Assembly: GCF_024626525.1 (NCBI RefSeq)
Contig: NZ_JANJGU010000003.1
Coordinates: 153,901-217,900 of the forward strand
Reading direction: 5' to 3'
From: Lederbergia panacisoli
GTDB lineage: Bacteria > Bacillota > Bacilli > Bacillales > Bacillaceae_C
Length of the DNA stretch: 64,000 bases
The translations under genes were made by a program, and so were the position numbers. Below the pieces are notes generated by a model. The model was not told the origin of the DNA. It was given only the letters and a program-made list of their open reading frames with translations, and searched no databases. Positions 18,083 to 25,977 of the stretch are shown one piece after another (the stretch's first letter is position 1; every line of letters begins with the position of its first letter).

Positions 18083-18765
18083 CACAATACTTTATCTTTT
18101 TCCCAATCATACGTCCAAAAACGTTCTTTTTGCCAATGTGAGAGTAATTCCGGATCATTGGCGGATAGTCTTTCTTCCATATCCGCAAGCATCCAGGCGG
18201 TTTGAGAAATATGGGCTTTTAACGCTCCAAGTTTTTGTTCCCAAGCGGCACTTACATCGTAATGAATGTCGGCTGGACCAATTTCTGCTTCCGTATTTTT
18301 TGAAAAAGCGACGCAGTGCAATTTAGGACGTTCTTCTTTCGGAAGTCTTCTCACTGCACGAACGACAGCTCTACCCGTCGCCTCATGATCAGGGTGAACG
18401 GAATATCCCGGATAAAATGAGATGACGAGTGAAGGATTAAGCTCTTCAATCAGTGCAAAAACCATAGTGGCAAGTTTTTCATCGCTTTCGAATTCAAGAG
18501 TTTTATCCCTGTAGCCCATCATTCGTAAGTCTGTAAGACCCATTGATTTAGCGGCAGCCTCAAGTTCCGCTTTTCTAATTTTCGGCAATGATTCTCTCGT
18601 GGCAAATGGGGGATTCCCAAGATTCCGACCCATTTCACCAAGTGTTAAGCAAGCGTATGTAACGGGTGATCCGTTTTGTATATAACTTGATATCGTTCCT
18701 GAAACCCCAAATGCCTCATCATCTGGGTGAGGAAACACAACTAATACATGGCGTTCTTTTTCCAT
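18082..18765 (-). CDS. bshB2: Bacillithiol biosynthesis deacetylase BshB2
   Basis: 227 aa PIG-L/LmbE-family zinc deacetylase. HPDDE (about residues 11-15) and the later HPDHEA supply zinc ligands; MGRNLGNPPFATRESLP is a hallmark of BshB2 (B. subtilis YojG). It removes acetyl from GlcNAc-malate (and may act on bacillithiol conjugates) in bacillithiol synthesis, in the cytoplasm. The start is set at ATG 18765 because AAAGGAGAT is 9 bases upstream; longer starts crowd that site. It lies 25 bases after yojF, as in B. subtilis. Confidence 0.92.
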   Translation of the reverse strand: MEKERHVLVVFPHPDDEAFGVSGTISSYIQNGSPVTYACLTLGEMGRNLGNPPFATRESLPKIRKAELEAAAKSMGLTDLRMMGYRDKTLEFESDEKLATMVFALIEELNPSLVISFYPGYSVHPDHEATGRAVVRAVRRLPKEERPKLHCVAFSKNTEAEIGPADIHYDVSAAWEQKLGALKAHISQTAWMLADMEERLSANDPELLSHWQKERFWTYDWEKDKVL

Positions 18766-18790
18766 CAGCATTATCTCCTTTCGCAAAATC

Positions 18791-19138
18791 TCATTCAAAC
18801 GGGGTCTTGCTTATTTCTAATGCGACAGCCAATTTTCCATCATGCCCGTGACCAGCAAGAAGCAGTCTTCCTAGATCATCGAGTTCAAAATGGGTTAGAC
18901 CTTCTGCATAAATCCATCCAATCGGAAGCTTTAATCCAACACGATAAGGGCCATCACCTATAATTTTCCCGTGCTCGTAACACACTTGCGCGTTGCGAAT
19001 ATAAGCCCCAGCTGAAAAAAACGAATCATTATTATGGGCGGCGTATGCACCATTGGTTGTCTCTAGATGTATGTAAACACTGTCCCCAGCAAAATCGTTT
19101 ATGTGTTGTTGTACCTTTAATACATTTATCTTTTCCAT
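18791..19138 (-). CDS. yojF: YojF family protein
   Basis: 115 aa DUF1806 protein. Conserved segments include INDFAGDSVYIHLETTNGAYA and GWIYAEGLTHFE. It has no known enzymatic motif and no membrane segment. Always found beside bshB2 in many bacilli, so it probably supports bacillithiol metabolism. Ribosome site GGAGG is upstream of ATG. It begins a two-gene unit with bshB2. Confidence 0.9.
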   Translation of the reverse strand: MEKINVLKVQQHINDFAGDSVYIHLETTNGAYAAHNNDSFFSAGAYIRNAQVCYEHGKIIGDGPYRVGLKLPIGWIYAEGLTHFELDDLGRLLLAGHGHDGKLAVALEISKTPFE

Positions 19139-19205
19139 TTTTTCGGCCTCCTTCCTAAAGGAACGATATGTTTATTTTACTAATAAATTTTCATTTTGTC
19201 TCATA

Positions 19206-19241
19206 AAAAAGCGCCCGAAAAGATTGAATCTCCTTCCGGGC
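19206..19241 (-). terminator. Terminator of pdxK
   Basis: GCCCG (19213-19217) pairs with CGGGC (19237-19241), with inner GATT/AATC pairing. On the minus strand the stem is followed by GCTTTTTTA. Confidence 0.75.
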
Positions 19242-19248
19242 ATCTATT

Positions 19249-20055
19249 TTAAGCTTTTTTGTTATAAGCTCCATGCATGACTGGGCCTACATATTGGTTA
19301 AGCTTCCAACCATGTTCAATCGCAGCGGTTACGAACTCCTTAGCAGCGGAAACGGCTTCTTTTACAGATTTGCCGTGCGCCAAGTTCGCTGTAATAGCAG
19401 CTGCAAACGTACAGCCTGCACCGTGATTATAAGTTGTTGCCAGTTTTTCCTTTTCAAGAAGGGTAAAATCTTTTCCATCATAAAAGAGGTCAACGGCTTT
19501 GTCATGATTCAGGCCTTTTCCGCCTTTAATGACTACGTTTTTTGCTCCAAGCTCATGGATTTTAGCGGCTGCTTCTTTCATATCATCAATCGTTTTGATA
19601 GGACCAGTTTTCGCTAGCTGCCATGCCTCGAAAAGATTTGGTGTTACAACAGTAGCACGTGGTACAAGAAGTTCGCGCAATGCTTCCGTATTTTCAGGCT
19701 GCAACACTTCATCTTCCCCTTTACAAACCATAACAGGGTCGATGACTACCTTATCTAATTTATGTTCATCAATTTTGCGGGCACCGAGTTCAATGATGTC
19801 CACAGATCCAAGCATTCCGGTTTTCATTGCATCAATGCCGACGGATAAGATGGTTTTTAATTGTTGCTCGACAACTGAAACATCAATTGGAAAAACACCG
19901 TGGCTCCAGCCATTGTCAGGATCCATCGTTACGATAGAAGTTAATGCTGTCATCCCATATACATCATGCTCTTGAAATGTTTTTAAATCTGCTTGTATAC
20001 CTGCACCGCCGCTGGAGTCTGAACCAGCGAGAGTCAATACTTTTTTCATTGCCAT
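19249..20055 (-). CDS. pdxK: Pyridoxine/hydroxymethylpyrimidine kinase
   Basis: 268 aa ribokinase-fold kinase. AGSDSSGGAGIQADLKTFQE at the N-terminus, VMVCKG near 108 and the catalytic GAGCTF motif near 214-219 match the B. subtilis PdxK (YwdB, formerly ThiD). It phosphorylates pyridoxine, pyridoxal and pyridoxamine, with some HMP activity, in vitamin B6 salvage. AGGAGGG lies 7 bases before ATG. It is monocistronic, with its own terminator. In B. subtilis it is near ung, whereas here about 14 kb separates them. Confidence 0.93.
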   Translation of the reverse strand: MAMKKVLTLAGSDSSGGAGIQADLKTFQEHDVYGMTALTSIVTMDPDNGWSHGVFPIDVSVVEQQLKTILSVGIDAMKTGMLGSVDIIELGARKIDEHKLDKVVIDPVMVCKGEDEVLQPENTEALRELLVPRATVVTPNLFEAWQLAKTGPIKTIDDMKEAAAKIHELGAKNVVIKGGKGLNHDKAVDLFYDGKDFTLLEKEKLATTYNHGAGCTFAAAITANLAHGKSVKEAVSAAKEFVTAAIEHGWKLNQYVGPVMHGAYNKKA

Positions 20056-20207
20056 AAAGCGTCCCTCCTAAGTATCACTGGATGTTTCTTTTTAGAATAT
20101 ACCAATTTTCATGTAAAGAAAAGATTTTTAATCTTTACAAAACAGGAAGTCCCGTAGTAAACTAAAAATGTTAAATTACACATGATTTTCCAAGGGAGGA
20201 ATGTAGT

Positions 20208-20279
20208 ATGTCGAATGTATTCAGTATTAATCAAGAAAACTTCATACTGCCCGTGGATCATGGTGTCAATTTACTTTAA
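20208..20279 (+). CDS. Leader peptide candidate (23 aa) upstream of rsgA-like gene
   Basis: ATG at 20208 with AAGGGAGGA 9 bases upstream. It encodes a 23-residue peptide starting MSNVFSINQENF and ending DHGVNLL. No family is recognised. Its 3' half carries GCCCGTGGA (20249-20257), which can pair with TCCATGGGC further down. That competes with a second hairpin, and an intrinsic terminator follows, so this looks like a regulatory upstream frame rather than a functional protein. Translation is not proven. Confidence 0.55.
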   Translation: MSNVFSINQENFILPVDHGVNLL

Positions 20280-20363
20280 TTTTTAAAATCCATTAATTCA
20301 TCCATTTTCCATGGGCATATATAAGCTCATGGTTTTATCTTTGTACGGGATACGTATGCCCAT
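20249..20363 (+). promoter_or_regulatory. Mutually exclusive hairpins in the leader of the rsgA-like gene
   Basis: GCCCGTGGA (20249-20257) can pair with TCCATGGGC (20308-20316; nine pairs with one G-U). Alternatively ATGGGCATA (20311-20319) pairs perfectly with TATGCCCAT (20355-20363). The two structures share bases 20311-20316. The first overlaps the end of the small leader frame, so ribosome position could choose between them. Confidence 0.55.
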
Positions 20364-20378
20364 TTTACAAAAAACAAA

Positions 20379-20402
20379 AACCGCGACTTGCGGTTATTTT
20401 TT
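20379..20402 (+). terminator. Intrinsic terminator in front of the rsgA-like gene
   Basis: AACCGC (20379-20384), a 5-base loop, GCGGTT (20390-20395), then ATTTTTTA. It lies just upstream of the ribosome site of the GTPase gene, so it either ends the leader transcript or attenuates the gene. Confidence 0.8.
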
Positions 20403-20429
20403 ATGCAAAAAATTGGAGGAATTAAAATA

Positions 20430-21485
20430 ATGGATTTAAAAACACTAGGTTGGAATCAACAATTTGAAAATGAATTTGAATCTTATAAACAGGAAAGCTA
20501 CTCAGTTGGAAGAGTTGCTTTAGAACATAAGCATATGTATAGGGTTTTAACAGAATCTGGAGAAGTATTAGCCGAAATATCGGGAAAATTTCAATATAAT
20601 GCTGCGGGTCGAGGAGCTTATCCAGCCGTTGGCGATTGGGTCGTACTATCCGTAAGAATCGAAGAGGGGAAAGCAACGATTCACCATGTTTTACCGAGAA
20701 AAAGTAAATTCTCCCGTAATATAGCGGGTGCAACTACTGAAGAACAAATTGTTGCAGCAAACGTCGATACCGTTTTTATTGTAGCTGCGCTCAATGCGGA
20801 TTTTAATGTGCGAAGAATTGAACGGTATTTGTTGATGGCCTTGGAAAGTGGAGCAAATCCAGTCATTATTTTAAGCAAAGCAGATCTTTGCCAAGATATC
20901 GATGAAAAAATACAGGAAACAGAATCAGTCGCCATCGGAGTTCCAATTCATGTTGTAAGTGCGGAACAAAACTCCGGACTTGAAGCTCTTTCCGCATATA
21001 TAAATGAAGGGAAGACAATTGCACTTCTTGGATCATCAGGTGTTGGAAAATCCACACTCGTTAATACTTTTACCGGAAAAGCAACGTTAAAAACTGCTGG
21101 AACTCGTGAGGATGATGATCGTGGCCGCCATACAACGACCCACCGCGAGCTTGTTGTCCTTGATCAAGGTGGAATTCTGATTGATACTCCAGGGATGAGG
21201 GAATTGCAGCTATGGGAATCTGAAACGGGATTAAGTCAAGGTTTCTCTGATATCGAAGAGTTCACTTCTCGATGTAAATTCAGGGATTGCACCCATAATG
21301 GAGAGCCGGGATGCGCAGTTCGTAAGGCAATTGAGGAAGGCGAATTAGATGCCGAACGGTATAAAAGCTATCTTAAATTGCAGAAAGAGTTGGCTTATTT
21401 AGAAAGAAAAGAAGATAAGCAACTTGCTCAAGCTCAAAAAGATAAATGGAAAAAGGTTACAATGGGTCAGAGGAAGAAAAGATAA
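20430..21485 (+). CDS. rsgA: RsgA/YjeQ-type circularly permuted GTPase
   Basis: 351 aa. An N-terminal OB fold, then permuted G motifs: G4-like SKAD, G1 GSSGVGKST at about 201-209, G2 region with RGRHTTTHRE, G3 DTPGMRE, and a C-terminal zinc site (CKFRDCTHNGEPGC). The family helps late 30S ribosome assembly. Start ATG 20430 is supported by TTGGAGGAATT. The canonical Bacillus copy (cpgA/yloQ) normally sits beside prkC in the stk cluster, which is not here, so this is probably a second paralogue. The leader with terminator suggests conditional expression. Confidence 0.88.
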   Translation: MDLKTLGWNQQFENEFESYKQESYSVGRVALEHKHMYRVLTESGEVLAEISGKFQYNAAGRGAYPAVGDWVVLSVRIEEGKATIHHVLPRKSKFSRNIAGATTEEQIVAANVDTVFIVAALNADFNVRRIERYLLMALESGANPVIILSKADLCQDIDEKIQETESVAIGVPIHVVSAEQNSGLEALSAYINEGKTIALLGSSGVGKSTLVNTFTGKATLKTAGTREDDDRGRHTTTHRELVVLDQGGILIDTPGMRELQLWESETGLSQGFSDIEEFTSRCKFRDCTHNGEPGCAVRKAIEEGELDAERYKSYLKLQKELAYLERKEDKQLAQAQKDKWKKVTMGQRKKR

Positions 21486-21526
21486 AAATGATGAACTATA
21501 AAATAGAAGTGGTGGTCGGAGAATAT

Positions 21527-22291
21527 ATGTTAAATAATACCGATGAATATGATGACCCAATTTTGTACGATAAAGAAAATGATTCTTATCATGAAGATAT
21601 TTCATTCTTATTGAAATGGGCTTCAAAAATACAAGGGCCAATTATTGATATAGCTTGTGGTACAGGGAGAGCTGCGATTCCTTTGGCGAAGGAAGGCCAT
21701 CAACTGATTGGAATAGACATTCACAGTGGTATGTTAAATGAAGCTAAAAAGAAGACAGCGAATCTGAACCTTCCAATTGAATGGATTGAACAAGATTGTA
21801 CGAAATTTGAGATGGATGTTAAGAGTAGGATGATTTATACGGTCGGAAATTCTTTTCAACATTTCCTTACAAATGAAGCCCAAGATGGGTTATTATCTTC
21901 TGTTTATAAGCATTTAGATAATAAAGGGACCTTTATCTTTGGCACAAGGTTTCCAAGTGCGGAGGAATTATTACAGCCAAGCATCGAGGAGTACTGGAGA
22001 ACCTATACCGACAGTGAAAGCGGGAAGAAAGTAGATGTTTATTCAATCAGCAACTATGACAGCCTAAGCCAGATTCAGCATAATACAACGATTAGAAGAT
22101 ATAAAAACAGTAATGATGAAATCATAAATGAAAAGAGAACAAATATTAGTCTGAGATACGTTTTTCCACAAGAAATGGAACGAATGTTATCCACCCATGG
22201 ATTTAATATAATGCATGTTTATAATGACTGGAACGAAACGCCAATTACGAAAGATAGCTATCAAATGATTTATGTTTGTGAAAAAGTTTAA
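21527..22291 (+). CDS. Class I SAM-dependent methyltransferase
   Basis: 254 aa from ATG 21527 (GGTGGTCGGAG upstream; the frame is open further back into rsgA). SAM-binding motif I is IIDIACGTGRAAIPLA, followed by an acidic strand end GIDIHSG and motif MIYTVGNSFQHF. This is the Methyltransf_25/11-like fold. The substrate is unknown. It sits 41 bases after the GTPase gene, so the two may be cotranscribed and share the leader control. Confidence 0.82.
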   Translation: MLNNTDEYDDPILYDKENDSYHEDISFLLKWASKIQGPIIDIACGTGRAAIPLAKEGHQLIGIDIHSGMLNEAKKKTANLNLPIEWIEQDCTKFEMDVKSRMIYTVGNSFQHFLTNEAQDGLLSSVYKHLDNKGTFIFGTRFPSAEELLQPSIEEYWRTYTDSESGKKVDVYSISNYDSLSQIQHNTTIRRYKNSNDEIINEKRTNISLRYVFPQEMERMLSTHGFNIMHVYNDWNETPITKDSYQMIYVCEKV

Positions 22292-22301
22292 TGTTTTTGG
22301 G

Positions 22302-22337
22302 AAACCGCTCGGGTGTGGATAATCCGAGCGGTTTTTT
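22302..22337 (+). terminator. Terminator after methyltransferase gene
   Basis: AAACCGCTCGG (22302-22312) pairs with CCGAGCGGTTT (22324-22334), followed by a T run. Confidence 0.9.
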
Positions 22338-22565
22338 ATATCTGTAAAAGAAGGATATTAAAAATAAAAGAGGAATAGACTTAATAACCGAAAGTACAGC
22401 TGATATTTTCTCGCCATGGTAGCAGCGAACTGTCTGAAGGGATAAATACTATGTTGGGAGGCGAATTCCCATAAGATGCGGTCTGTCTTTGATATCAAGA
22501 AGAAATAATATTAGGGGAATGGTTATGTCTTTTCCGATAATAAACTGGAATTAGGAGATCACTAG
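22338..22565. other. Intergenic stretch without recognised feature
   Basis: No open frame or strong hairpin stands out. GGGAGGCGAATTCCC-like sequence occurs near 22456 but gives no coherent element. It should contain the promoter of the following HAD gene; I see no confident match. Confidence 0.4.
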
Positions 22566-23204
22566 ATGAAAAGTGAGGGAAAACTTGATTTAGTGTTAGA
22601 TTTCGCAGGGGTACTTGCAACTAACTTTTCACCTTTATTTTGGAAAGAACTTTCAATGAAATATAATATTTCATATAGTGAGCTTATTGCTTTCAAAAAA
22701 GAAATTCGTGAAGATTTATGGACAGGCCAGATTACCGAGAACGAATTTTGGGTCAGGTTAAAAAAAAGATTTTCAATAATAGAAATAAAGTATGCTAGAA
22801 CTAAATTGCTATCGTTAATAAGACCTTTACCGGCGATTAAACAGATTCCATTATTAAGTGAATATGTGAATATCCATTTACTAAGTAACCATAGAAGAGA
22901 ATGGGTTGAGCATATTATTAGTCCTGTTAAGGATTACATAAAAAGCATTATAATCTCTAGTGATGTAGGCTGTTGTAAGCCGCAGGCGGAAATCTATTTA
23001 ATTACCAAAACCTTTTTTAACGACAACAATGTTCTATTTGTAGATGACCAAGAGAAAAATTTGAAAGAAGCGCACAATCTTGGCTGGAATACGATACTTG
23101 CTGATGAAAAAGGAGAATGGATGAACAGCATATCAACATTTGTAGATAAAATTAAGTACGATTCGAAGGGTGTTTTCAATGAAAGTACGACTCTCAGATT
23201 TTAA
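22566..23204 (+). CDS. HAD-superfamily hydrolase
   Basis: 212 aa. The nucleophile motif reads LDFAGVLAT (first Asp present, second position Ala, as in some HAD-IA proteins), the motif II region is HLLSNHR, motif III Lys is in SSDVGCCKPQ, and the motif IV acidic pair is VDDQEKN. The missing second Asp is usually the general acid in phosphatases, so catalysis may be altered. TAGGAGAT precedes ATG. It overlaps the next gene by 26 bases. Substrate unknown. Confidence 0.82.
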   Translation: MKSEGKLDLVLDFAGVLATNFSPLFWKELSMKYNISYSELIAFKKEIREDLWTGQITENEFWVRLKKRFSIIEIKYARTKLLSLIRPLPAIKQIPLLSEYVNIHLLSNHRREWVEHIISPVKDYIKSIIISSDVGCCKPQAEIYLITKTFFNDNNVLFVDDQEKNLKEAHNLGWNTILADEKGEWMNSISTFVDKIKYDSKGVFNESTTLRF

Positions 23205-23688
23205 CGAACATTGGGCCGAAATGTTTGAGGATGAAGCCCGATTTCTAGAAACAATATTTGGCGGCGAAATAATCAAATTCGAGCATTTCGGGAGTACGTC
23301 AGTCAGGGGTATAAAGGCAAAACCTGTAATTGACATGATGTGCATTGTGCACGATATAGAAAATATAGATGAGTTTAATGAAAAAATGAATTCCCTAGGA
23401 TATGACGTTGCAGGGGAGTGGGGAATTCCGGGAAGAAGATTATTCCGAAAAGGCGGGGAAAATAGAACACATCATATTCACTTTTATCAACATAATAATC
23501 CACATATTAACCGACATTTAATTTTTCGTGATTATCTCCGTACTTATCCACAAGAAGCCGAAAAGTATAGCAAATTCAAAGAGCAGTTGGCACGGAAATT
23601 CGATGACACAAGGGAGTATAGTCTAGCCAAAAAAACATTTGTGAGAGAAATGGAAGAACGTGCATTGAACTGGTTTAATGGAAAATAA
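23179..23688 (+). CDS. GrpB/UPF0157 family protein
   Basis: 169 aa. FGSTSVRGIKAKPVIDMM is the nucleotidyltransferase-like signature of the GrpB (UPF0157) family, followed by the HHIHFYQH and RDYLRTYP segments. ATG 23179 has GAAGGGTG 6 bases upstream. It overlaps the HAD gene by 26 bases, so translation is likely coupled. The family is often fused or adjacent to dephospho-CoA kinase or acetyltransferases; its reaction is not established. Confidence 0.88.
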   Translation: MKVRLSDFNEHWAEMFEDEARFLETIFGGEIIKFEHFGSTSVRGIKAKPVIDMMCIVHDIENIDEFNEKMNSLGYDVAGEWGIPGRRLFRKGGENRTHHIHFYQHNNPHINRHLIFRDYLRTYPQEAEKYSKFKEQLARKFDDTREYSLAKKTFVREMEERALNWFNGK

Positions 23689-23728
23689 AACTATAACGCT
23701 GAAAAAAGATTTCAGGAGGAGTCTTTTT

Positions 23729-23932
23729 TTGAAAAAACTAATGTGGATTATCCCTAATGTTTTTTGCTATATCATGTTTGTTGCAGTCATTATTTTTATT
23801 GTAAGAAATGAGGAAGGATTACTAGAAAATAATGACTTGTTCATATGGGGGATAATGGGTCTTATTCTCCTGCTAGTTTCCATGTTCGGTAGTTTTCGAA
23901 TATGGAGATGGATAAAAGAGGGGGAAATTTAG
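23729..23932 (+). CDS. Small two-helix membrane protein
   Basis: 67 aa from TTG 23729, chosen because AGGAGGAG lies 7 bases upstream; the frame is open back to 23678. Two hydrophobic helices (about 4-24 and 36-57) with a short acidic loop. No family recognised. It follows the grpB-like gene by 40 bases and may share its transcript. Confidence 0.6.
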   Translation: MKKLMWIIPNVFCYIMFVAVIIFIVRNEEGLLENNDLFIWGIMGLILLLVSMFGSFRIWRWIKEGEI

Positions 23933-23965
23933 TGCAATAAATCAATGTGGGTCGGGGGAATCGGC

Positions 23966-24637
23966 TTGAAAACTATCCTTATCAATATCCTTTTTCGTAT
24001 GCTATTCTTTCAGTTGCCTAAAATTAAGATTAATGAGGATGAGGAAAAAGCATTTAATCATTTATTCGAAACTTCGTGTAATAAAGTGGATAAATTAATC
24101 GAGTATAACCTTACCAGCCCTAAATATAAATTTCTATATTATTTAACGAAGAATAAACGAGTCGTTTTACATGGATCCAATCAACAGGAAATCCACACTT
24201 TTGAGCCACGTAAACAGACCTTATATAACGGAGAAATGGCGACGGCTATTTTTGCGACTAAAGATCCAATATGGCCTATTTTCTATGCAATTTTAGATAA
24301 GGGGAAAATAGTTGGAAATATAAGAAACGGATCTGTTACAACGAATGGCTATGAAAGTTTTCACTTTTACTCCTTAACGAAACCCACACTCAAAAATCAG
24401 CCTTGGACAACCGGAATGATTTATCTATTACCGGATGAATTATTTATTAAAGTAAGTAAAGGTGCTATCCAATTCAATGAATGGATTAGTGAAAAGTCCG
24501 TGTCTCCAATTGCTAAAATAGAGGTTAAGCCTAGTGATTTTTATTTCCTCAAAAAGGTGGCGTCTCATCGTTCAGATGAATCAATCATTAAAACATGGTT
24601 GCTTTATAAAGTCAAAACCTTGATAAAGGGTGCATAA
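23966..24637 (+). CDS. Hypothetical protein, possible ADP-ribosyltransferase-like fold
   Basis: About 223 aa from TTG 23966 (GGGGGA 6 bases upstream; ATG 23945 lacks a site). The central part contains VVLHGSNQQEIHTFEPRKQTL-like sequence (HGS, then FEPR), followed by IFATKDPIWPIFYAIL. HGS plus ATKDP-x-F recalls the first two conserved strands of ART/Tpt1-type folds, but I see no clear third catalytic Glu. That resemblance is a guess. The C-terminal half has no recognisable motif. It ends before a hairpin shared with the convergent tautomerase gene. Confidence 0.6.
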   Translation: MKTILINILFRMLFFQLPKIKINEDEEKAFNHLFETSCNKVDKLIEYNLTSPKYKFLYYLTKNKRVVLHGSNQQEIHTFEPRKQTLYNGEMATAIFATKDPIWPIFYAILDKGKIVGNIRNGSVTTNGYESFHFYSLTKPTLKNQPWTTGMIYLLPDELFIKVSKGAIQFNEWISEKSVSPIAKIEVKPSDFYFLKKVASHRSDESIIKTWLLYKVKTLIKGA

Positions 24638-24692
24638 CCCCAAGAAACAATTGTCCTTGTTAGCGACTAGATGTCGTGTTACACCCAGAAAA

Positions 24693-24713
24693 GGCGGTTA
24701 GTAAATAACCGCC
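24693..24713 (-). terminator. Terminator of tautomerase-like gene
   Basis: GGCGGTTA (24693-24700) pairs with TAACCGCC (24706-24713). The minus strand continues TTTTCT; the plus side lacks a T tract. Confidence 0.65.
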
Positions 24714-24720
24714 TCATAGC

Positions 24721-25110
24721 TTACACATTTACCTTATAATTCAATACTAACTCGTCACCGGGTAATCCCCTTATCCCCCAATTATGTTTTGGTGTTTCAA
24801 AAATAGTAATCTCCACATCTTGAGGGGATATTTCTAACAGTGTACTTATTCGCTCAAATAGTAGCTTTATTAATCGTTTTTTTGCCTCAACCGTTCTACC
24901 TTCAAACATACTAATCTCAATGATCGTATATGCTTCAGTTCTTCCATTTGGAAAATAAAAGTCGCTTTTATCCATAGGGAAAAAACGGTGAAATTTCTTG
25001 TCTGAGGGATATTCTAGTGCATCCATCATACACTCATGAATAACCTTCGATAACGTTTCTTTAACTGGATTTAGCCTTTCCTTGATTCCAAAAATCTTAA
25101 TTTGCCCCAA
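24721..25110 (-). CDS. Tautomerase-superfamily protein lacking N-terminal proline
   Basis: 129 aa from TTG 25110, favoured because AGGGGAG lies 8 bases upstream; an ATG at 25116 would be only two bases from that site. The order GQIKIFG, HRFFPMDKSDFYFPNGRTEAY-type middle and TIFETPKHNWGIRGLPGDEL end fit the Tautomerase_2 family, which is two fused 4-OT-like beta-alpha-beta units. In active members Pro follows the initiator Met; here Gly (or Val-Leu-Gly) does, so the usual catalytic base is missing. Its role is unknown. Confidence 0.75.
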   Translation of the reverse strand: MGQIKIFGIKERLNPVKETLSKVIHECMMDALEYPSDKKFHRFFPMDKSDFYFPNGRTEAYTIIEISMFEGRTVEAKKRLIKLLFERISTLLEISPQDVEITIFETPKHNWGIRGLPGDELVLNYKVNV

Positions 25111-25222
25111 AACCATCACTCCCCTAAATACGTAATCCAAATAATCACTTCGACAAGGTAGAGAAAACTCCTTTTATTATTCAATTAAATGCAGGTTCAA
25201 AATGATCCAAGAGGTGAGATAA

Positions 25223-25467
25223 TTGAATAAACATAAATTATTATTGTTCGACATAGATGATACTCTTCTTAGTTCATCTTGGTTTAATGAAGGTTTGAAA
25301 AAGACTGTCAGGAGACATCTTTTGACCCAAAAACTTGATTAAGATAAATTTCTTGAAAAAATGCTTAATGTCCCTGTGAGGGGCATAAAAAATCTACCGC
25401 CCATACTCCCTTTGCAATCGTTTCGGATGTATTGGAAATAAGAAGCATATTGTTAAACGAACAATAA
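25223..25467 (+). pseudogene. Decayed HAD-hydrolase gene
   Basis: TTG 25223 behind AGAGGTGAG starts a frame encoding NKHKLLLFDIDDTLLSSS, a textbook HAD motif I, but a TAA stops it after 39 codons (25340-25342). Reading through gives about 30 more plausible codons, and in another frame AIVSDVLEIRSILLNEQ ends at 25467, resembling a HAD C-terminus. The middle of the protein (motifs II-III) is missing. This is best explained by an internal deletion plus stop and frameshift. The region after it, to about 25660, shows nothing recognisable. Confidence 0.65.
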
Positions 25468-25662
25468 AAAACCTGCTTCTATCCACATAATTGCCAACAC
25501 TTTGCTCAACCCGACAGATGAAGCTATCTGATGATGGGATAAATGTGTATTTAACGAAAAACAGAAGATGATTCGATTTTTTAATCTTCTTAGTATGTAA
25601 ATGGCTGAATTTGTGATGGGTCTATAAATCATGACCAAGATAAATATTTGCCAAATAGAGGA

Positions 25663-25922
25663 GGGCACTTTGAGCAGTTCAATCGGACAACTTGGATGGT
25701 TTTCGCAAGAGCGCGGGCACTTTGAGCGTTTCAATCGGACAGCTTTGATGGTTTCTGCATGGGCCCGGGCGCTTTGAGCAGTTCAATCGGACAGCATTGA
25801 CGGTTCAGGCAAGAGTCCGGGAACTTTGAGCGTTTCAATCGGACAGCTTTGATGGTTTCCGCATGGGCCCGGGCACTTTGAGTGGTTCAATCGGAAGAGA
25901 ACGTGTTTTTTCAAAAGTTTCC
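25663..25922. repeat. Tandem array, exact 52-bp period, five units
   Basis: Units begin GGGCACTTTGAG (or a close variant) at 25663, 25715, 25767, 25819 and 25871, so spacing is exactly 52. Each continues with TTCAATCGGACAGC and TTGATGGTTT. Alternate units resemble each other more (GCATGGGCCC versus GCAAGAG), hinting at a 104-bp higher-order unit. A partial GCACTTTGAA remnant follows. Non-coding on both strands. Confidence 0.88.
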
Positions 25923-25977
25923 GCACTTTGAATACTGATAATCCTACTTGTTCCATTCAAAAAAGCGAAACTCAATC

